From contig DATFYA010000089.1 in assembly GCA_035315345.1 (NCBI GenBank), forward strand, positions 18,153-82,152: DNA of 64,000 nt, read 5' to 3'. A program made the translations under genes and the position numbers. Under the pieces are notes generated by a model. The model saw only the letters and a program-made list of their open reading frames with translations, searched no databases and was not told the DNA's origin. This DNA is from Candidatus Methylomirabilota bacterium. GTDB lineage: Bacteria > Methylomirabilota > Methylomirabilia > Rokubacteriales > CSP1-6. Numbering within the stretch: the first letter of the stretch is position 1; the number at the start of each line of letters is the position of its first letter. Positions 43,422-52,105 of this stretch are shown piece by piece.

Positions 43422-45170
43422 TCAGATCAGCTCGCGCACCCGATCGCCCAGCACGGTCAGCGCGATCTTCTGCCGGTTGGGCTCGCCGCGCAGGAGCGAC
43501 TCGGCGAAATGGGCCATCTGCTTGAGCGTGACCTTCGCGGGCATGGGCGGCTCCAGCGGATCCACCACCGCCTGCACCAGCACCGGTCCCGGCGCGGCCA
43601 GCGCCGCGTCGAGGGCGTCGCCGCACTCGACCGGGTTCTCGATGGTCACGCCGGCGGCGCCGCAGGCCTCGGCGAACAGCGCGAAGTCGATCGGGTGCAA
43701 ATCGCAGCCGTACTCGGGGTTGCCCAGGAACACCATCTGCTCCCACTTGATCTGCCCGAGCGTGCCGTTCTTGACGACCACGATCTTCACCGGCAGCTGA
43801 TACTTCACGCACGTGGCCAGCTCGGCCATCAGCATCGAGAAGCCGCCGTCTCCCACGAAGGCCACCACCTGGCGACCCGGGTAGGCGATCTGGGCCGCGA
43901 TCGCGTAGGGCAGGCCGCACGCCATGCTCGCCAGGTTGCCCGACACCGCGTGCATCTGCCCGCGGCGGGCCGGGATGTGGCGGGCCCACCAGGTGGTGAT
44001 GGTCCCGCTGTCGCAACACACGATCGCGTCATGGGCCAGGCGCAGCCCCAGCTCGCGGGCCAGGAGCTGCGGCTTCATCGGTTTGTCCTGCCGGCTGCCC
44101 CGCTCGTCCATGAGCCGCCGCCAGTCGGCCATCGACCCCTGGGCCTTTGCCAGGAACGCCTGGTCCGTGCGCGCGGTCAGGAGCGGCAGCAACGCGCCGA
44201 GAGTGGCCCGGCTGTCGCCGACCAGACCGACCTCGACCGGATAGCGCAGCCCCAGGCGCATCGGGTCCAGCTCGATCTGGACCGCGCGGGCCTGGCCGGG
44301 CTCCGGCATGAACTCGATGTACGGGAACGACGTGCCGACCATCAGGAGCGTGTCGCACTCCTCGATCGCCTCCTGGGACGGGCGGGTACCGAGCAGCCCG
44401 ATGCCGCCGGTGGTGTACGGGCTCTCGTCGTCCACCGCGGCCTTGCCGAGAAGGGCCTTCACGATCGGCGCCCCGAGCCGCTCGGCGACCGCCTCCAGCT
44501 CATCGCCGGCATGGAGCGCCCCGCGGCCGGCGAGGATGACGGTCTTCTGGCCGGCGTTGAGCAGGTCCGCGGCTCGACTCAGCAGGTCCTGGGCCGGGAG
44601 TCCCGCGCTGCGACCGAGCGCGTCGGAGGCGTGGTGATCGACGTTGCGCGGCGAGCGCGGACCCGCCTTCTGCTCCTGGATGTCCACCGGGAACGCGAGA
44701 TGGGCCACCCCGCGGTAGGCCAGCGCGGTCCGACACGCCAGGTGGGTGAGGTTCTCGACGTGCGTCGGTCCCATGATCCGCTCGTTGAACTTGGCCACGT
44801 CGATGAAGAGGCGGTCGAGCGCGACGTCCTGCTGGGTGTGCGTGCCGATGAGGTCGTGATATGTGAGCCCGGTGATGGCCAGCACCGGCTGCCCGTCGAG
44901 TGCGGCGTCGTAGAGGCCGTTGAGCAGATGGATCCCGCCCGGGCCCGAGGTGGCCAGGCACACCCCGAGACGACCCGTGAACTTCGCGTAGCCGCAGGCC
45001 ATGAACGCGGCCGCCTCCTCGTGGCGAACCTGCACGAACCGGATCCGGTCCTGGCGGGTCCGCAGCGCCTCCATGATGCCGTTGATGCCGTCGCCGGGGA
45101 GGCCGAAGACGACCTCCACGCCCCAGTCCAGCAGGGTCTCGATCAGGATGTCCGCCGCGGTCGACGCCAT
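43422..45170 (-). CDS. thiamine pyrophosphate-dependent enzyme, pyruvate oxidase/acetolactate synthase-like
   Basis: 582 residues. The catalytic glutamate is E51 (VRHEEAAAF); the central FAD/nucleotide domain and the C-terminal TPP motif (VGDGGFSML...VVVKNG) are intact. The LGTRPSQEAIEECDTLLMVG stretch is typical of pyruvate dehydrogenase (quinone)-type enzymes, which decarboxylate pyruvate to acetate. Acetolactate synthase-like chemistry cannot be excluded. AAGGAG precedes ATG 45170. Relatives often lie in stress-response clusters. Confidence 0.88.
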   Translation of the reverse strand: MASTAADILIETLLDWGVEVVFGLPGDGINGIMEALRTRQDRIRFVQVRHEEAAAFMACGYAKFTGRLGVCLATSGPGGIHLLNGLYDAALDGQPVLAITGLTYHDLIGTHTQQDVALDRLFIDVAKFNERIMGPTHVENLTHLACRTALAYRGVAHLAFPVDIQEQKAGPRSPRNVDHHASDALGRSAGLPAQDLLSRAADLLNAGQKTVILAGRGALHAGDELEAVAERLGAPIVKALLGKAAVDDESPYTTGGIGLLGTRPSQEAIEECDTLLMVGTSFPYIEFMPEPGQARAVQIELDPMRLGLRYPVEVGLVGDSRATLGALLPLLTARTDQAFLAKAQGSMADWRRLMDERGSRQDKPMKPQLLARELGLRLAHDAIVCCDSGTITTWWARHIPARRGQMHAVSGNLASMACGLPYAIAAQIAYPGRQVVAFVGDGGFSMLMAELATCVKYQLPVKIVVVKNGTLGQIKWEQMVFLGNPEYGCDLHPIDFALFAEACGAAGVTIENPVECGDALDAALAAPGPVLVQAVVDPLEPPMPAKVTLKQMAHFAESLLRGEPNRQKIALTVLGDRVRELI

Positions 45171-45216
45171 CGTGGGCTCCTTCGTCGGTCGTGCGCGCGC
45201 TCGGTCGAGAACGCAA

Positions 45217-45537
45217 TCAGGTGGTGAGCACCGGGCCCTCGAGGGTCCGCCGAAGCTGCTCGGCCGCCTGTGCGCACGAGGTCGAGCGCTCGTAGTCACC
45301 ATCGAGCTGCAGGGTCGCCGCGGCGCGGTCGAAGTACTCGAGCAGATCGCGCGCCTGCTCGGTGGAGCATCGGACGCACCGGCGCTCCACCGTCTCGGTG
45401 TCGGCCTCGGCGTTCTCGATCGCCGCCCGGGCGTCCGGCGACAGGGTGACCCCCGCCAGGCGGTCGGGATCGACCGCGACCTGACAGGCGGCTTCCTCGA
45501 TCGGGACCACGTGCTGGGCCGGCACGGCCGGGCTCAC
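45217..45537 (-). CDS. cysteine-containing protein of unknown function (106 aa)
   Basis: Starts with GTG 45537, whose GTGA overlaps the DUF4142 stop. The protein is acidic and largely helical (ARAAIENAEADTETVERR, EQARDLLEYFDRAAATLQLD) with five cysteines, including CVRC. No signal peptide or membrane segment. Not recognised as a known domain; the cysteine spacing could bind a metal (inference). Ends 46 bases before the start of the TPP gene on the same strand. Confidence 0.6.
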   Translation of the reverse strand: MSPAVPAQHVVPIEEAACQVAVDPDRLAGVTLSPDARAAIENAEADTETVERRCVRCSTEQARDLLEYFDRAAATLQLDGDYERSTSCAQAAEQLRRTLEGPVLTT

Positions 45538-46058
45538 TTCTTCGCGAGCTGGCCCTGGACCTGGCGGATCATCCGCAGATGGTCCTCGAGCGCCGGCAGG
45601 GTCTTGCCGGCCCAGGCCTTCAGCTCCGGATCCTTCGCGGCCTGGCTCTCGCGCCGGAACGCCGCCACATCCGTCTCGTGGTCGCTCACCATCAGCTTCA
45701 CGTACTCGCGGTCGAAGGCGGCGCCGGACAGCTTCGCCAGGCGGTCCTTCTCGCGCTGCGCCTTCCGCGACGGCTTGTCGGACAGCTGCACCTGCTTGCT
45801 CGCCGCCAGCTGGGCCAGCTCGCGGTTGGCCTTTCCATGGTCGTCGGCCATGCGGCGGCCGAACTCCCGGACCGCGTCGCTCGCGGCCTTCTGCTGCGCC
45901 AGCTCGCCCAGATCGACCTCCATCTGTCCGCCCTCGGCGGCCTCGGTCACGAACTTCTTGTCCGAGGAGGTGAGGCTGCTCTTGGCCTGCTGGGCGAACG
46001 CCGGGGCACTCACCAGGGCCAGCGCGATGAGGCCCGCCGTCATTGACTTGATGATCAT
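45534..46058 (-). CDS. DUF4142 periplasmic ferritin-like protein
   Basis: 174 residues with a Sec signal peptide (KSMTAGLIALALVSAPAFA, cut near AFAQQ) and a DUF4142 domain: SSDKKFVTEAAEGGQMEVDL, DAVREFGRRMADDHGKANRE, DREYVKLMVSDHETDVAAF and ALEDHLRMI. The family has a four-helix ferritin-like fold with conserved His and Glu. GGGAGG lies nine bases before ATG 46058. It is divergent from the hemerythrin gene across 276 bases. Confidence 0.9.
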   Translation of the reverse strand: MIIKSMTAGLIALALVSAPAFAQQAKSSLTSSDKKFVTEAAEGGQMEVDLGELAQQKAASDAVREFGRRMADDHGKANRELAQLAASKQVQLSDKPSRKAQREKDRLAKLSGAAFDREYVKLMVSDHETDVAAFRRESQAAKDPELKAWAGKTLPALEDHLRMIRQVQGQLAKK

Positions 46059-46334
46059 CGGGTGGATCCTCCCTTGGCGAACCGAGGGCAGCATCGCCCA
46101 TGCCAGGGCGTCGGTCGTCGCTCCCGGTCTCGAACTGCCGCATCCGCGCCGCTGATCCGAGCGCAACCGCGGCATCTCTTCCCGGTAGTCGTGCCTCTCC
46201 GGAAACTCCGGTTGAACCGCAGTGCCGCGATTCGGGCGAAGAGTCGCGCCGTTGATGTCGCGTCGGCGTGGCACTCTCCTTGCTGACCCGAGCAGCAGTC
46301 AACCGCCGCCGGGTGGCGGCAAAAGGAGAAGGCC

Positions 46335-46880
46335 ATGCCCGCACGCAAGTCGATGGCACGGAAGAAGCCGGCCCGGAACGGCAAGGAGACTCAGAAGGAC
46401 GCGATCGCCCTGCTCAAGGAGGACCACGAACGGGTCCGCGAGCTGCTAGGAGAGCTGGAGGAGACCAGCGACCGCGCCGAGGGCAAGCGGCAGACGCTCC
46501 TCGCCACGATCGAGGAAGAGCTGACCATTCACACCAAGATCGAGGAGGACATCTTCTATCCCGCCTTCTTCGACGTGGCCAAGACCAACGACGACAAGGA
46601 GATGTACTACGAGGCGATCGAGGAGCACCACGTGGTCGACCTCGTGATGCCCGAGGTCAAGAACACGGACCCCTCGACCAACGAGTTCGCGGCCAAGGCC
46701 AAGGTGCTGAAGGACCTGGTCGAGCACCACGCCGAGGAGGAGGAATCCGAGATGTTCCCGCGGGTGCGCAAGCTCATGAACCGGGAGCGGCTGATGGAGC
46801 TGGGCGAGGAGCTGGCCCGCGCCAAGGAGTCGGCCAAGGCCGGCATCGTGCAGAAGCTGACCGGAATGATGCGCTCCTGA
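46335..46880 (+). CDS. hemerythrin (HHE) domain protein
   Basis: 181 residues with a basic N-terminus (ARKSMARKKPARN) and a hemerythrin-like four-helix bundle: LLKEDHERVRELLGEL, HTKIEEDIFYPAF, EEHHVVDLVMPE and LVEHHAEEEESEMFPRV supply the His and acidic ligands for a di-iron site. Such proteins bind O2 or respond to oxidative or nitrosative stress. AAAAGGAGAAGG precedes the start. Confidence 0.9.
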   Translation: MPARKSMARKKPARNGKETQKDAIALLKEDHERVRELLGELEETSDRAEGKRQTLLATIEEELTIHTKIEEDIFYPAFFDVAKTNDDKEMYYEAIEEHHVVDLVMPEVKNTDPSTNEFAAKAKVLKDLVEHHAEEEESEMFPRVRKLMNRERLMELGEELARAKESAKAGIVQKLTGMMRS

Positions 46881-47013
46881 GCGCCGGCGCCGGCGCGCCG
46901 GAGCCCGAGCCCCGGCGTGCCGGCCCTGCGGCCGCTTCCTCCCTCCCGCCTCCCCCCGATGATTTCCTGCTAGAATCCCCGCGCTGACCATCTCGGAGGT
47001 CGGAGGACGCCCC

Positions 47014-48249
47014 ATGGCGATCACCGTGTTCACCAGCGCATTCCTGATCGACTGCACCGGCGCGGATCCCATCGACGGCGCCGCCGTCGTGGTCGAAGGC
47101 GAGCGTATCAAGGACGTGATCGGCTCGGGCCGGGTCGGAGCCCTGCCGGGTAAGGTCGATACGGTGGACCTGCGGGGCCGCACTCTGATGCCCGGGCTCA
47201 CCGACGCGCACGTGCACATGTGCGCGGTGGAGGGCAACATCCCCGAGCAGCATCGCTACAATCCGCCGAGTCTCATCGCGGCCAAGGCGCTCCGCCGCAT
47301 GGAGCAGTGCCTGATGCAGGGCTTCACCACCGTGCGGGATGCGGGCGGCGCCGACTACGGCTTCCGCGAGGCGGCGGAATCGGGGCTCTATCCGGGCCCC
47401 CGCATGCTCGTCTCCGGGCGGCCGCTCTCGCAGACCGGCGGCCACGCCGACAAGCGCCGGCGCTCGGAGTGGATCGAGCCGGTGGAGTGCTGCATCGGCA
47501 TGGGCGGCATCATCGCGGACGGAGCCGACGAGGTCCGCAAGGCCACCCGCGAGAACCTCCGTCACGACGTGGACCAGATCAAGATCATGGCGTCGGGCGG
47601 GGCGATGTCGCCGGGGGACGAGCTCGACACCACGCAGTACACGGTGGAGGAGATGCGGGCCGCGGTGGAGGAGGCGCGCGCGGTCGGCAAGTACGTGCTG
47701 GCCCACGCCTACTCCGGCTCGGCCATCCGCAACGCGATCCAGGCCGGGGTGCGGTGCATCGAGCACGGCAACCTGCTCGACGAGGCGGGCGCCCAGGCCA
47801 TCAAGGCCGCGGGCGCCTACCTGGTGCCCACCATGGTGACGTACGAGGCCATCTCGCGCGAGGGCAAGAACTACGGGATCGGCGAGCACCAGATCCAGAA
47901 GATCAACCTCGCGCTCGAGAAGAGCCTGGAGGGTCTCACCCACGCCTATCGCGCGGGCTGCAAGATCGGCTCGGGCTCCGATCTCCTCGGCGACATGCAG
48001 GCCCAGCGCACGATGGAGTTCGAGCTGAAGGGGCAGGTGATGAAGCCGATGGAGGTCCTGCGGTCCGCCACCATGGTCAACGCGGAAATTTTCAGAATGG
48101 CTGATCGAATCGGTTCCGTCGAGCCCGGCAAGTACGCCGACCTGCTCGTGGTCGACGGCAACCCGCTGACCAACCTGCGCATCTTCCAGAGCTCCGCGCA
48201 CATCCAGGCGATCGTGAAGGGCGGCGCGTTCGTCAAGCGCGCCTTGTAG
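47014..48249 (+). CDS. amidohydrolase, imidazolonepropionase/prolidase-like
   Basis: 411 residues. The metal motif DAHVHM (H-x-H), the later LAHAYSGSAI and CIEHGNLLD histidines and the aspartate in IGSGSDLLGD match the amidohydrolase superfamily; a lysine in DQIKIMASGG could be the bridging ligand. Family relatives hydrolyse dipeptides with proline, or imidazolones. The gene stands alone; the first codon ATG 47014 follows TCGGAGGACG. Confidence 0.9.
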   Translation: MAITVFTSAFLIDCTGADPIDGAAVVVEGERIKDVIGSGRVGALPGKVDTVDLRGRTLMPGLTDAHVHMCAVEGNIPEQHRYNPPSLIAAKALRRMEQCLMQGFTTVRDAGGADYGFREAAESGLYPGPRMLVSGRPLSQTGGHADKRRRSEWIEPVECCIGMGGIIADGADEVRKATRENLRHDVDQIKIMASGGAMSPGDELDTTQYTVEEMRAAVEEARAVGKYVLAHAYSGSAIRNAIQAGVRCIEHGNLLDEAGAQAIKAAGAYLVPTMVTYEAISREGKNYGIGEHQIQKINLALEKSLEGLTHAYRAGCKIGSGSDLLGDMQAQRTMEFELKGQVMKPMEVLRSATMVNAEIFRMADRIGSVEPGKYADLLVVDGNPLTNLRIFQSSAHIQAIVKGGAFVKRAL

Positions 48250-48340
48250 CTGGCCGCAGCCGTTCGACACCTGAGCAGTTCCGGATTGGATGCCGCGCGG
48301 TCGGGGCCAACGGCGTCGCCCAGGGTCGCCGAACCGCAGG

Positions 48341-48586
48341 CTATCGCGGGAACAAGCGCTCGATCAGAGTCTCTCGAGTCAGCCCGAAGTGCTGAGCGAC
48401 GTCGCCCAAGACGCCGGCGAGAGTCCCAACGCGGAAGCTTCCATGCCGCGGAACTGTGATGTGGTGTTCACCGTGCTCAAGCGTGGTCAGCCGAAGATGG
48501 CTACCGGTCTGACGGGTCGCCCGTTAGCCCAAGCTGGCCAGGGCCTTCGCGAGATCGTCGCCGGAGACGTCCCGCGGCAGCCTCAA
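48341..48586 (-). pseudogene. hicA: hicA toxin gene with a premature stop codon
   Basis: From TTG 48586 the frame reads LRLPRDVSGDDLAKALASLG, then TAA at 48524-48526 (codon 21), then RATRQTGSHLRLT, EHGEHHITVPRHGSF and RVGTLAGVLGDVAQHF to a natural stop at 48341. The family normally has LGY-x-ATRQTGSH, so TAA probably replaced TAC or TAT by one base. The catalytic histidine (GSHLRL) lies after the stop. No ATG, GTG or TTG restart is visible shortly downstream in frame. Overlap with hicB is TTGA. Could be a sequencing error, so confidence is in the reading, not in the biology. Confidence 0.75.
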
Positions 48587-48804
48587 GCGCTGATGATTTC
48601 CTCGCGGACGAAGTGGAGGCGGATAACCTTGGGAGCCTGACCTTCCTCGAAATGGCAGCGGACTGCGTCGCGGACCCTCTCGTGCAGGCTTGCGACGCTG
48701 TCGGCCTCCGTGAAGATCGACTCCCCGAGCGCCCGGGCCGTGAAGCCGCCCTCCGGGGCCTCCTCCACCAAGAAGATCAGCTCCGACAGGTTGCCGCGTG
48801 TCAT
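48583..48804 (-). CDS. hicB: HicB-like antitoxin
   Basis: 73 residues: SELIFLVEEAPEGGFTARAL, the conserved GESIFTEADSVASLHERVRD segment and CHFEEGQAPKVIRLHFVREE. This is the short HicB-type, often misnamed 2-oxoisovalerate dehydrogenase. It would bind and block HicA and repress its own promoter. It starts at ATG 48804; no clear ribosome site. Its stop overlaps the start of the broken hicA (TTGA), the usual order for this branch. The 251 bases upstream (48805-49055) contain no further gene. Confidence 0.85.
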   Translation of the reverse strand: MTRGNLSELIFLVEEAPEGGFTARALGESIFTEADSVASLHERVRDAVRCHFEEGQAPKVIRLHFVREEIISA

Positions 48805-49055
48805 CGGCTCACTAAGATAGCATCTCCTGGAGGGCTCCCTGCCATCGAAACGGGAGCTTCCATCCGAATCCCGGCTTGCGAGGCTGCGCTTGCTAAGCCG
48901 CGCTGGGCGTAAGGCCTTGTGGAACAATAGCCCGGGGGTGGCGGACTTGCGCTGGGTGCCGGCGTTCGAGGAAGATTTGCGGTCGCTCACGAGTGCGAGA
49001 TCGATGAACGAACGATCAGATCGGACTCTCATAGAGAGTCTGTAGAGAGGCCACC

Positions 49056-51608
49056 ATGCCGAGCCCCGCCGACTTCGAGAAGCTGGGCGTCTTCTACCTG
49101 GGGCGGCCCTACGACCCGCAGGCGAAGAAGGCGCAGGACGGCCTGCTCCTCTACGACTCGAAGGACCTGGTGACCCACGCGGTCTGCGTGGGCATGACGG
49201 GGAGCGGCAAGACCGGCCTCTGCCTGGCCCTCATCGAGGAAGCCGCCATCGACGGCATCCCGGCCATCCTGATCGACCCCAAGGGCGACCTGGCCAACCT
49301 GCTGCTGACCTTCCCGGCGTTGCGGCCCGAGGACTTCCGCGCGTGGATCAACGAGGACGACGCGCGGCGCAAGAACGTCTCTCCCGACGACTATGCGGGC
49401 CAGCAGGCCGAGGCCTGGCAGAAGGGCCTCGCGTCCTGGGGCGAGGACGGCCCGCGGATCCAGCGCCTGCGCGACGCGGCCGACTTCGCGATCTACACCC
49501 CGGGGAGCAACGCGGGCATCCCGCTGTCGATCCTCAGGTCGTTCGCGGCGCCGCCCGAGGCGATTCGTAACGACGCCGAGCTGCTGCGCGAGCGCATCGG
49601 CACCACCGCCACCAGCCTCCTCGGGCTGCTCGGCATCGATGCCGATCCGATCAAGAGCCGCGAGCACATCCTGATCTCCACCATCCTGGACACCGCGTGG
49701 AAGCAGGGACAGGCGCTCGATCTCGCGGCCATGATCCAGCAGATCCAGACGCCGCCGGTGAAGCGGGTGGGCGTGCTGGACCTCGAGGCGTTCTTCCCCT
49801 CCAAGGATCGCTTCGCGCTGGCCATGTCGCTCAACAACCTGCTCGCGGCCCCCGGCTTCGAGGCCTGGATGGAAGGCGAGGCGCTCGAGGTCGACCACCT
49901 GCTGCACACCGCGACGGGCAAGCCGCGCATCGCCATCGTGTCGATCGCGCACCTGACCGATGCGGAGCGGATGTTCTTCGTCTCCCTCCTGCTCAACCAG
50001 GTCGTGGGGTGGATGCGCACGCAGTCGGGCACCACCAGCCTGCGCGCGCTGCTCTACATGGACGAGATCTTCGGCTTCTTCCCGCCGGTGGCCAATCCGC
50101 CGTCGAAGACGCCGCTGCTCACCCTGCTCAAGCAGGCGCGGGCCTTCGGCGTCGGCGTCGTGCTGGCCACCCAGAACCCCGTCGATCTCGACTACAAGGG
50201 CCTGTCCAACACCGGCACGTGGTTCATCGGACGGCTGCAGACCGAGCGCGACAAGGCGCGGGTGCTCGACGGCCTCGAGGGCGCGGCGGGCAGCGCGGGT
50301 CAGGGCTTCGACCGCCCGGGGCTCGAGCGCATCCTGTCCGGGCTCTCGAGCCGCATCTTCTTGATGAACAACGTGCACGAGGACCATCCGGTGGTGTTCG
50401 AGAGCCGCTGGGTGATGTCCTACTTGCGCGGACCGCTGACGCGCGCGCAGATCAAATCGCTGATGGACGGGCGGCGCGGCGCGGACATCGCGGAGCCGGC
50501 GGCCGAGGCGACGACCGGGAGCGCCAAGGGCGCTGCGGCGGCCGCGTCCGCGCCCGCGTCGCCACCCGCGTCGGCGCCGGTCGCTCGGCCCGGGAAGAGC
50601 AAGGCGGCGCGGGCGGCGGCACTCGCGGCCGAGAGCGCGCTGTCCACCGGAGGCGGTCAACGCCCGCTCTTGCCGCCCGACGTGCCCCAGCATTTCGTGC
50701 CGGCTCACGGCGCGGCGCCCGCCGGGTCGAGCCTGCTCTACCAGCCGATGCTCGCCGGCTTCGCGCAGGTGCGCGTGGCCGACACCAAGAGCAAGATCGA
50801 CGTCACCCGCGACGTGACCGTGCTCACGCCGATCACCGGCGAGGCGGTGCCGGTCGACTGGGATCAGGCGGCCGTCGCCGGCTTCACCTCGGCCGATCTC
50901 GCGGATGGGCCCGACGAGGGTGGCGGGTTCGCCGATCTGCCCGCGCCCGCCGGCAAGAAGAAGAGCTACGACGCGTGGAGCAAGGAGTTCGCGGCCTGGC
51001 TGCTGCGAACGCAGAAGGTCGACCTGCTGCGCAGCCCGTCGCTGAAGGCCGTCTCGAATCCCGACGAATCCGAGCGCGACTTCCGGGTTCGCCTGCAGCA
51101 ATCCACCCGTCAGGACCGCGATCGTGCCATCGAAGCCCTGCGCCAGAAGTACGCGCCCAAGCAGGCCGCGCTCCAGGAGCGGCGTCGCCGCGCCGAGCAG
51201 GCGGTGGCGCGCGAGAGCGAGCAGGCCACCCAGCAGGGCATCCAGACCGCGATCTCGGTGGGCGCCACCATCCTGGGCGCCTTCCTCGGCCGCAAGGCGG
51301 TCAACGTCAGCACGATCGGGCGCGCCACCACCGCGGCCCGCGGCGCCGGCCGCGTGCTGAAGGAGACGCAGGACGTCGGGCGGGCCAAGGAGTCGGTCGG
51401 AGCGGTCGATCAGGCCATCGCCGACCTCGACGCGCAGTTCAAGGCCGAGGCCGACGCGCTGACCGCGAGCACCGACCCGCTCACCGAGCGGCTGGAGAGC
51501 ATCTCGCTCAAGCCCACGCGCCAGAACATCTCCGTCCGGCTGGTCACGCTGGCGTGGGCGCCCGCCTGGCGCGATCCGGCGGGCGGGATCACGCCGGCCT
51601 GGGAATGA
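49056..51608 (+). CDS. HerA/DUF853-type P-loop ATPase with hydrophobic C-terminal extension
   Basis: 850 residues. Walker A GMTGSGKT (K52), ILIDPKGDL, then Walker B-like ALLYMDEIFGF and VVLATQNPVDLDYKGLS (sensor), all typical of the DUF853/HerA-C branch of FtsK-HerA ATPases. The N-terminal HerA barrel is absent. After ~residue 480 comes an Ala/Pro/Ser-rich linker, a domain with SKIDVTRDVTVLTPITGEAV, a coiled-coil basic stretch (RQKYAPKQAALQERRRRAEQ) and a glycine-zipper-like hydrophobic segment (AISVGATILGAFLGRKAV). Function is unknown; hexameric DNA motor or secretion ATPase are the family options. Confidence 0.88.
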   Translation: MPSPADFEKLGVFYLGRPYDPQAKKAQDGLLLYDSKDLVTHAVCVGMTGSGKTGLCLALIEEAAIDGIPAILIDPKGDLANLLLTFPALRPEDFRAWINEDDARRKNVSPDDYAGQQAEAWQKGLASWGEDGPRIQRLRDAADFAIYTPGSNAGIPLSILRSFAAPPEAIRNDAELLRERIGTTATSLLGLLGIDADPIKSREHILISTILDTAWKQGQALDLAAMIQQIQTPPVKRVGVLDLEAFFPSKDRFALAMSLNNLLAAPGFEAWMEGEALEVDHLLHTATGKPRIAIVSIAHLTDAERMFFVSLLLNQVVGWMRTQSGTTSLRALLYMDEIFGFFPPVANPPSKTPLLTLLKQARAFGVGVVLATQNPVDLDYKGLSNTGTWFIGRLQTERDKARVLDGLEGAAGSAGQGFDRPGLERILSGLSSRIFLMNNVHEDHPVVFESRWVMSYLRGPLTRAQIKSLMDGRRGADIAEPAAEATTGSAKGAAAAASAPASPPASAPVARPGKSKAARAAALAAESALSTGGGQRPLLPPDVPQHFVPAHGAAPAGSSLLYQPMLAGFAQVRVADTKSKIDVTRDVTVLTPITGEAVPVDWDQAAVAGFTSADLADGPDEGGGFADLPAPAGKKKSYDAWSKEFAAWLLRTQKVDLLRSPSLKAVSNPDESERDFRVRLQQSTRQDRDRAIEALRQKYAPKQAALQERRRRAEQAVARESEQATQQGIQTAISVGATILGAFLGRKAVNVSTIGRATTAARGAGRVLKETQDVGRAKESVGAVDQAIADLDAQFKAEADALTASTDPLTERLESISLKPTRQNISVRLVTLAWAPAWRDPAGGITPAWE

Positions 51609-51620
51609 ACGGCTTCCGCC

Positions 51621-51896
51621 CTACTTCTTCGGCTCCTTGCCTTGCTGGCTCAAGGGCCGGCAATCCTGGCCGAGGTTCTGACGAGCCGTGCCGGCCGGGC
51701 ACGGCGCCGTCGGGTTCTGAGTCGTCGGGGTGCCCTTGTCGCCCGCCGACGGGGTGCCGGGCGGCCGGTTGCCGCTTCCCGTATCGCCTTTGGGAGGCGT
51801 CGGCTCGGCCGGCGAGTTGCCCTTCGTCTGCGCAGCGAGCGGGGAAGCCAGAAACAGCGTCGTCATCGCGATCGCGATAGCGCTTCTCCAGGTCAT
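51621..51896 (-). CDS. small exported proline-rich protein (91 aa)
   Basis: A Sec signal peptide (TWRSAIAIAMTTLFLASPLA, cleavage near LAAQT) is followed by a low-complexity Pro/Thr/Gly segment with PTPPKGDTGSGNRPPGTPSA and a short end with two cysteines (PCPAGTARQNLGQDC). No known domain. AAGGAG lies eight bases before ATG 51896. Converges with the HerA-type gene. The gap to the PEP-CTERM gene (51897-52105) shows no gene. Confidence 0.7.
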   Translation of the reverse strand: MTWRSAIAIAMTTLFLASPLAAQTKGNSPAEPTPPKGDTGSGNRPPGTPSAGDKGTPTTQNPTAPCPAGTARQNLGQDCRPLSQQGKEPKK

Positions 51897-52105
51897 CGGT
51901 CGTCTCCTTGTCGTCGAGTCCGACCCGAGTGGGCTGCAACCGACATGCCCTGGAAGCACCGCCGCGATTCCCACGCACGAGCGCCGCTTCGAACCAGCAG
52001 AGTAGCGGCGCGCGCCGCCACGGCCAGGTAGCGTTTACCGGCCCTCCCGATTGGGGGCGGTACGGATCTACGCGACTGGCACGCGCCTCGGCCAGGGGCC
52101 GTGCG

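Noticed and set aside
43509..45227. 572-codon open frame antisense to the TPP enzyme
   Set aside because: High GC gives long antisense frames; it mirrors the conserved TPP-enzyme gene, has no domain and is rich in Arg, Gly, His and Asp.
48290..48640. 116-codon plus-strand gene in the hicAB region
   Set aside because: It is the reverse of hicA and has no independent support; the minus-strand reading shows clear HicA sequence.
49029..51101. 690-codon open frame opposite the HerA-type ATPase
   Set aside because: Shadow of a gene with intact Walker motifs; no recognisable domain.
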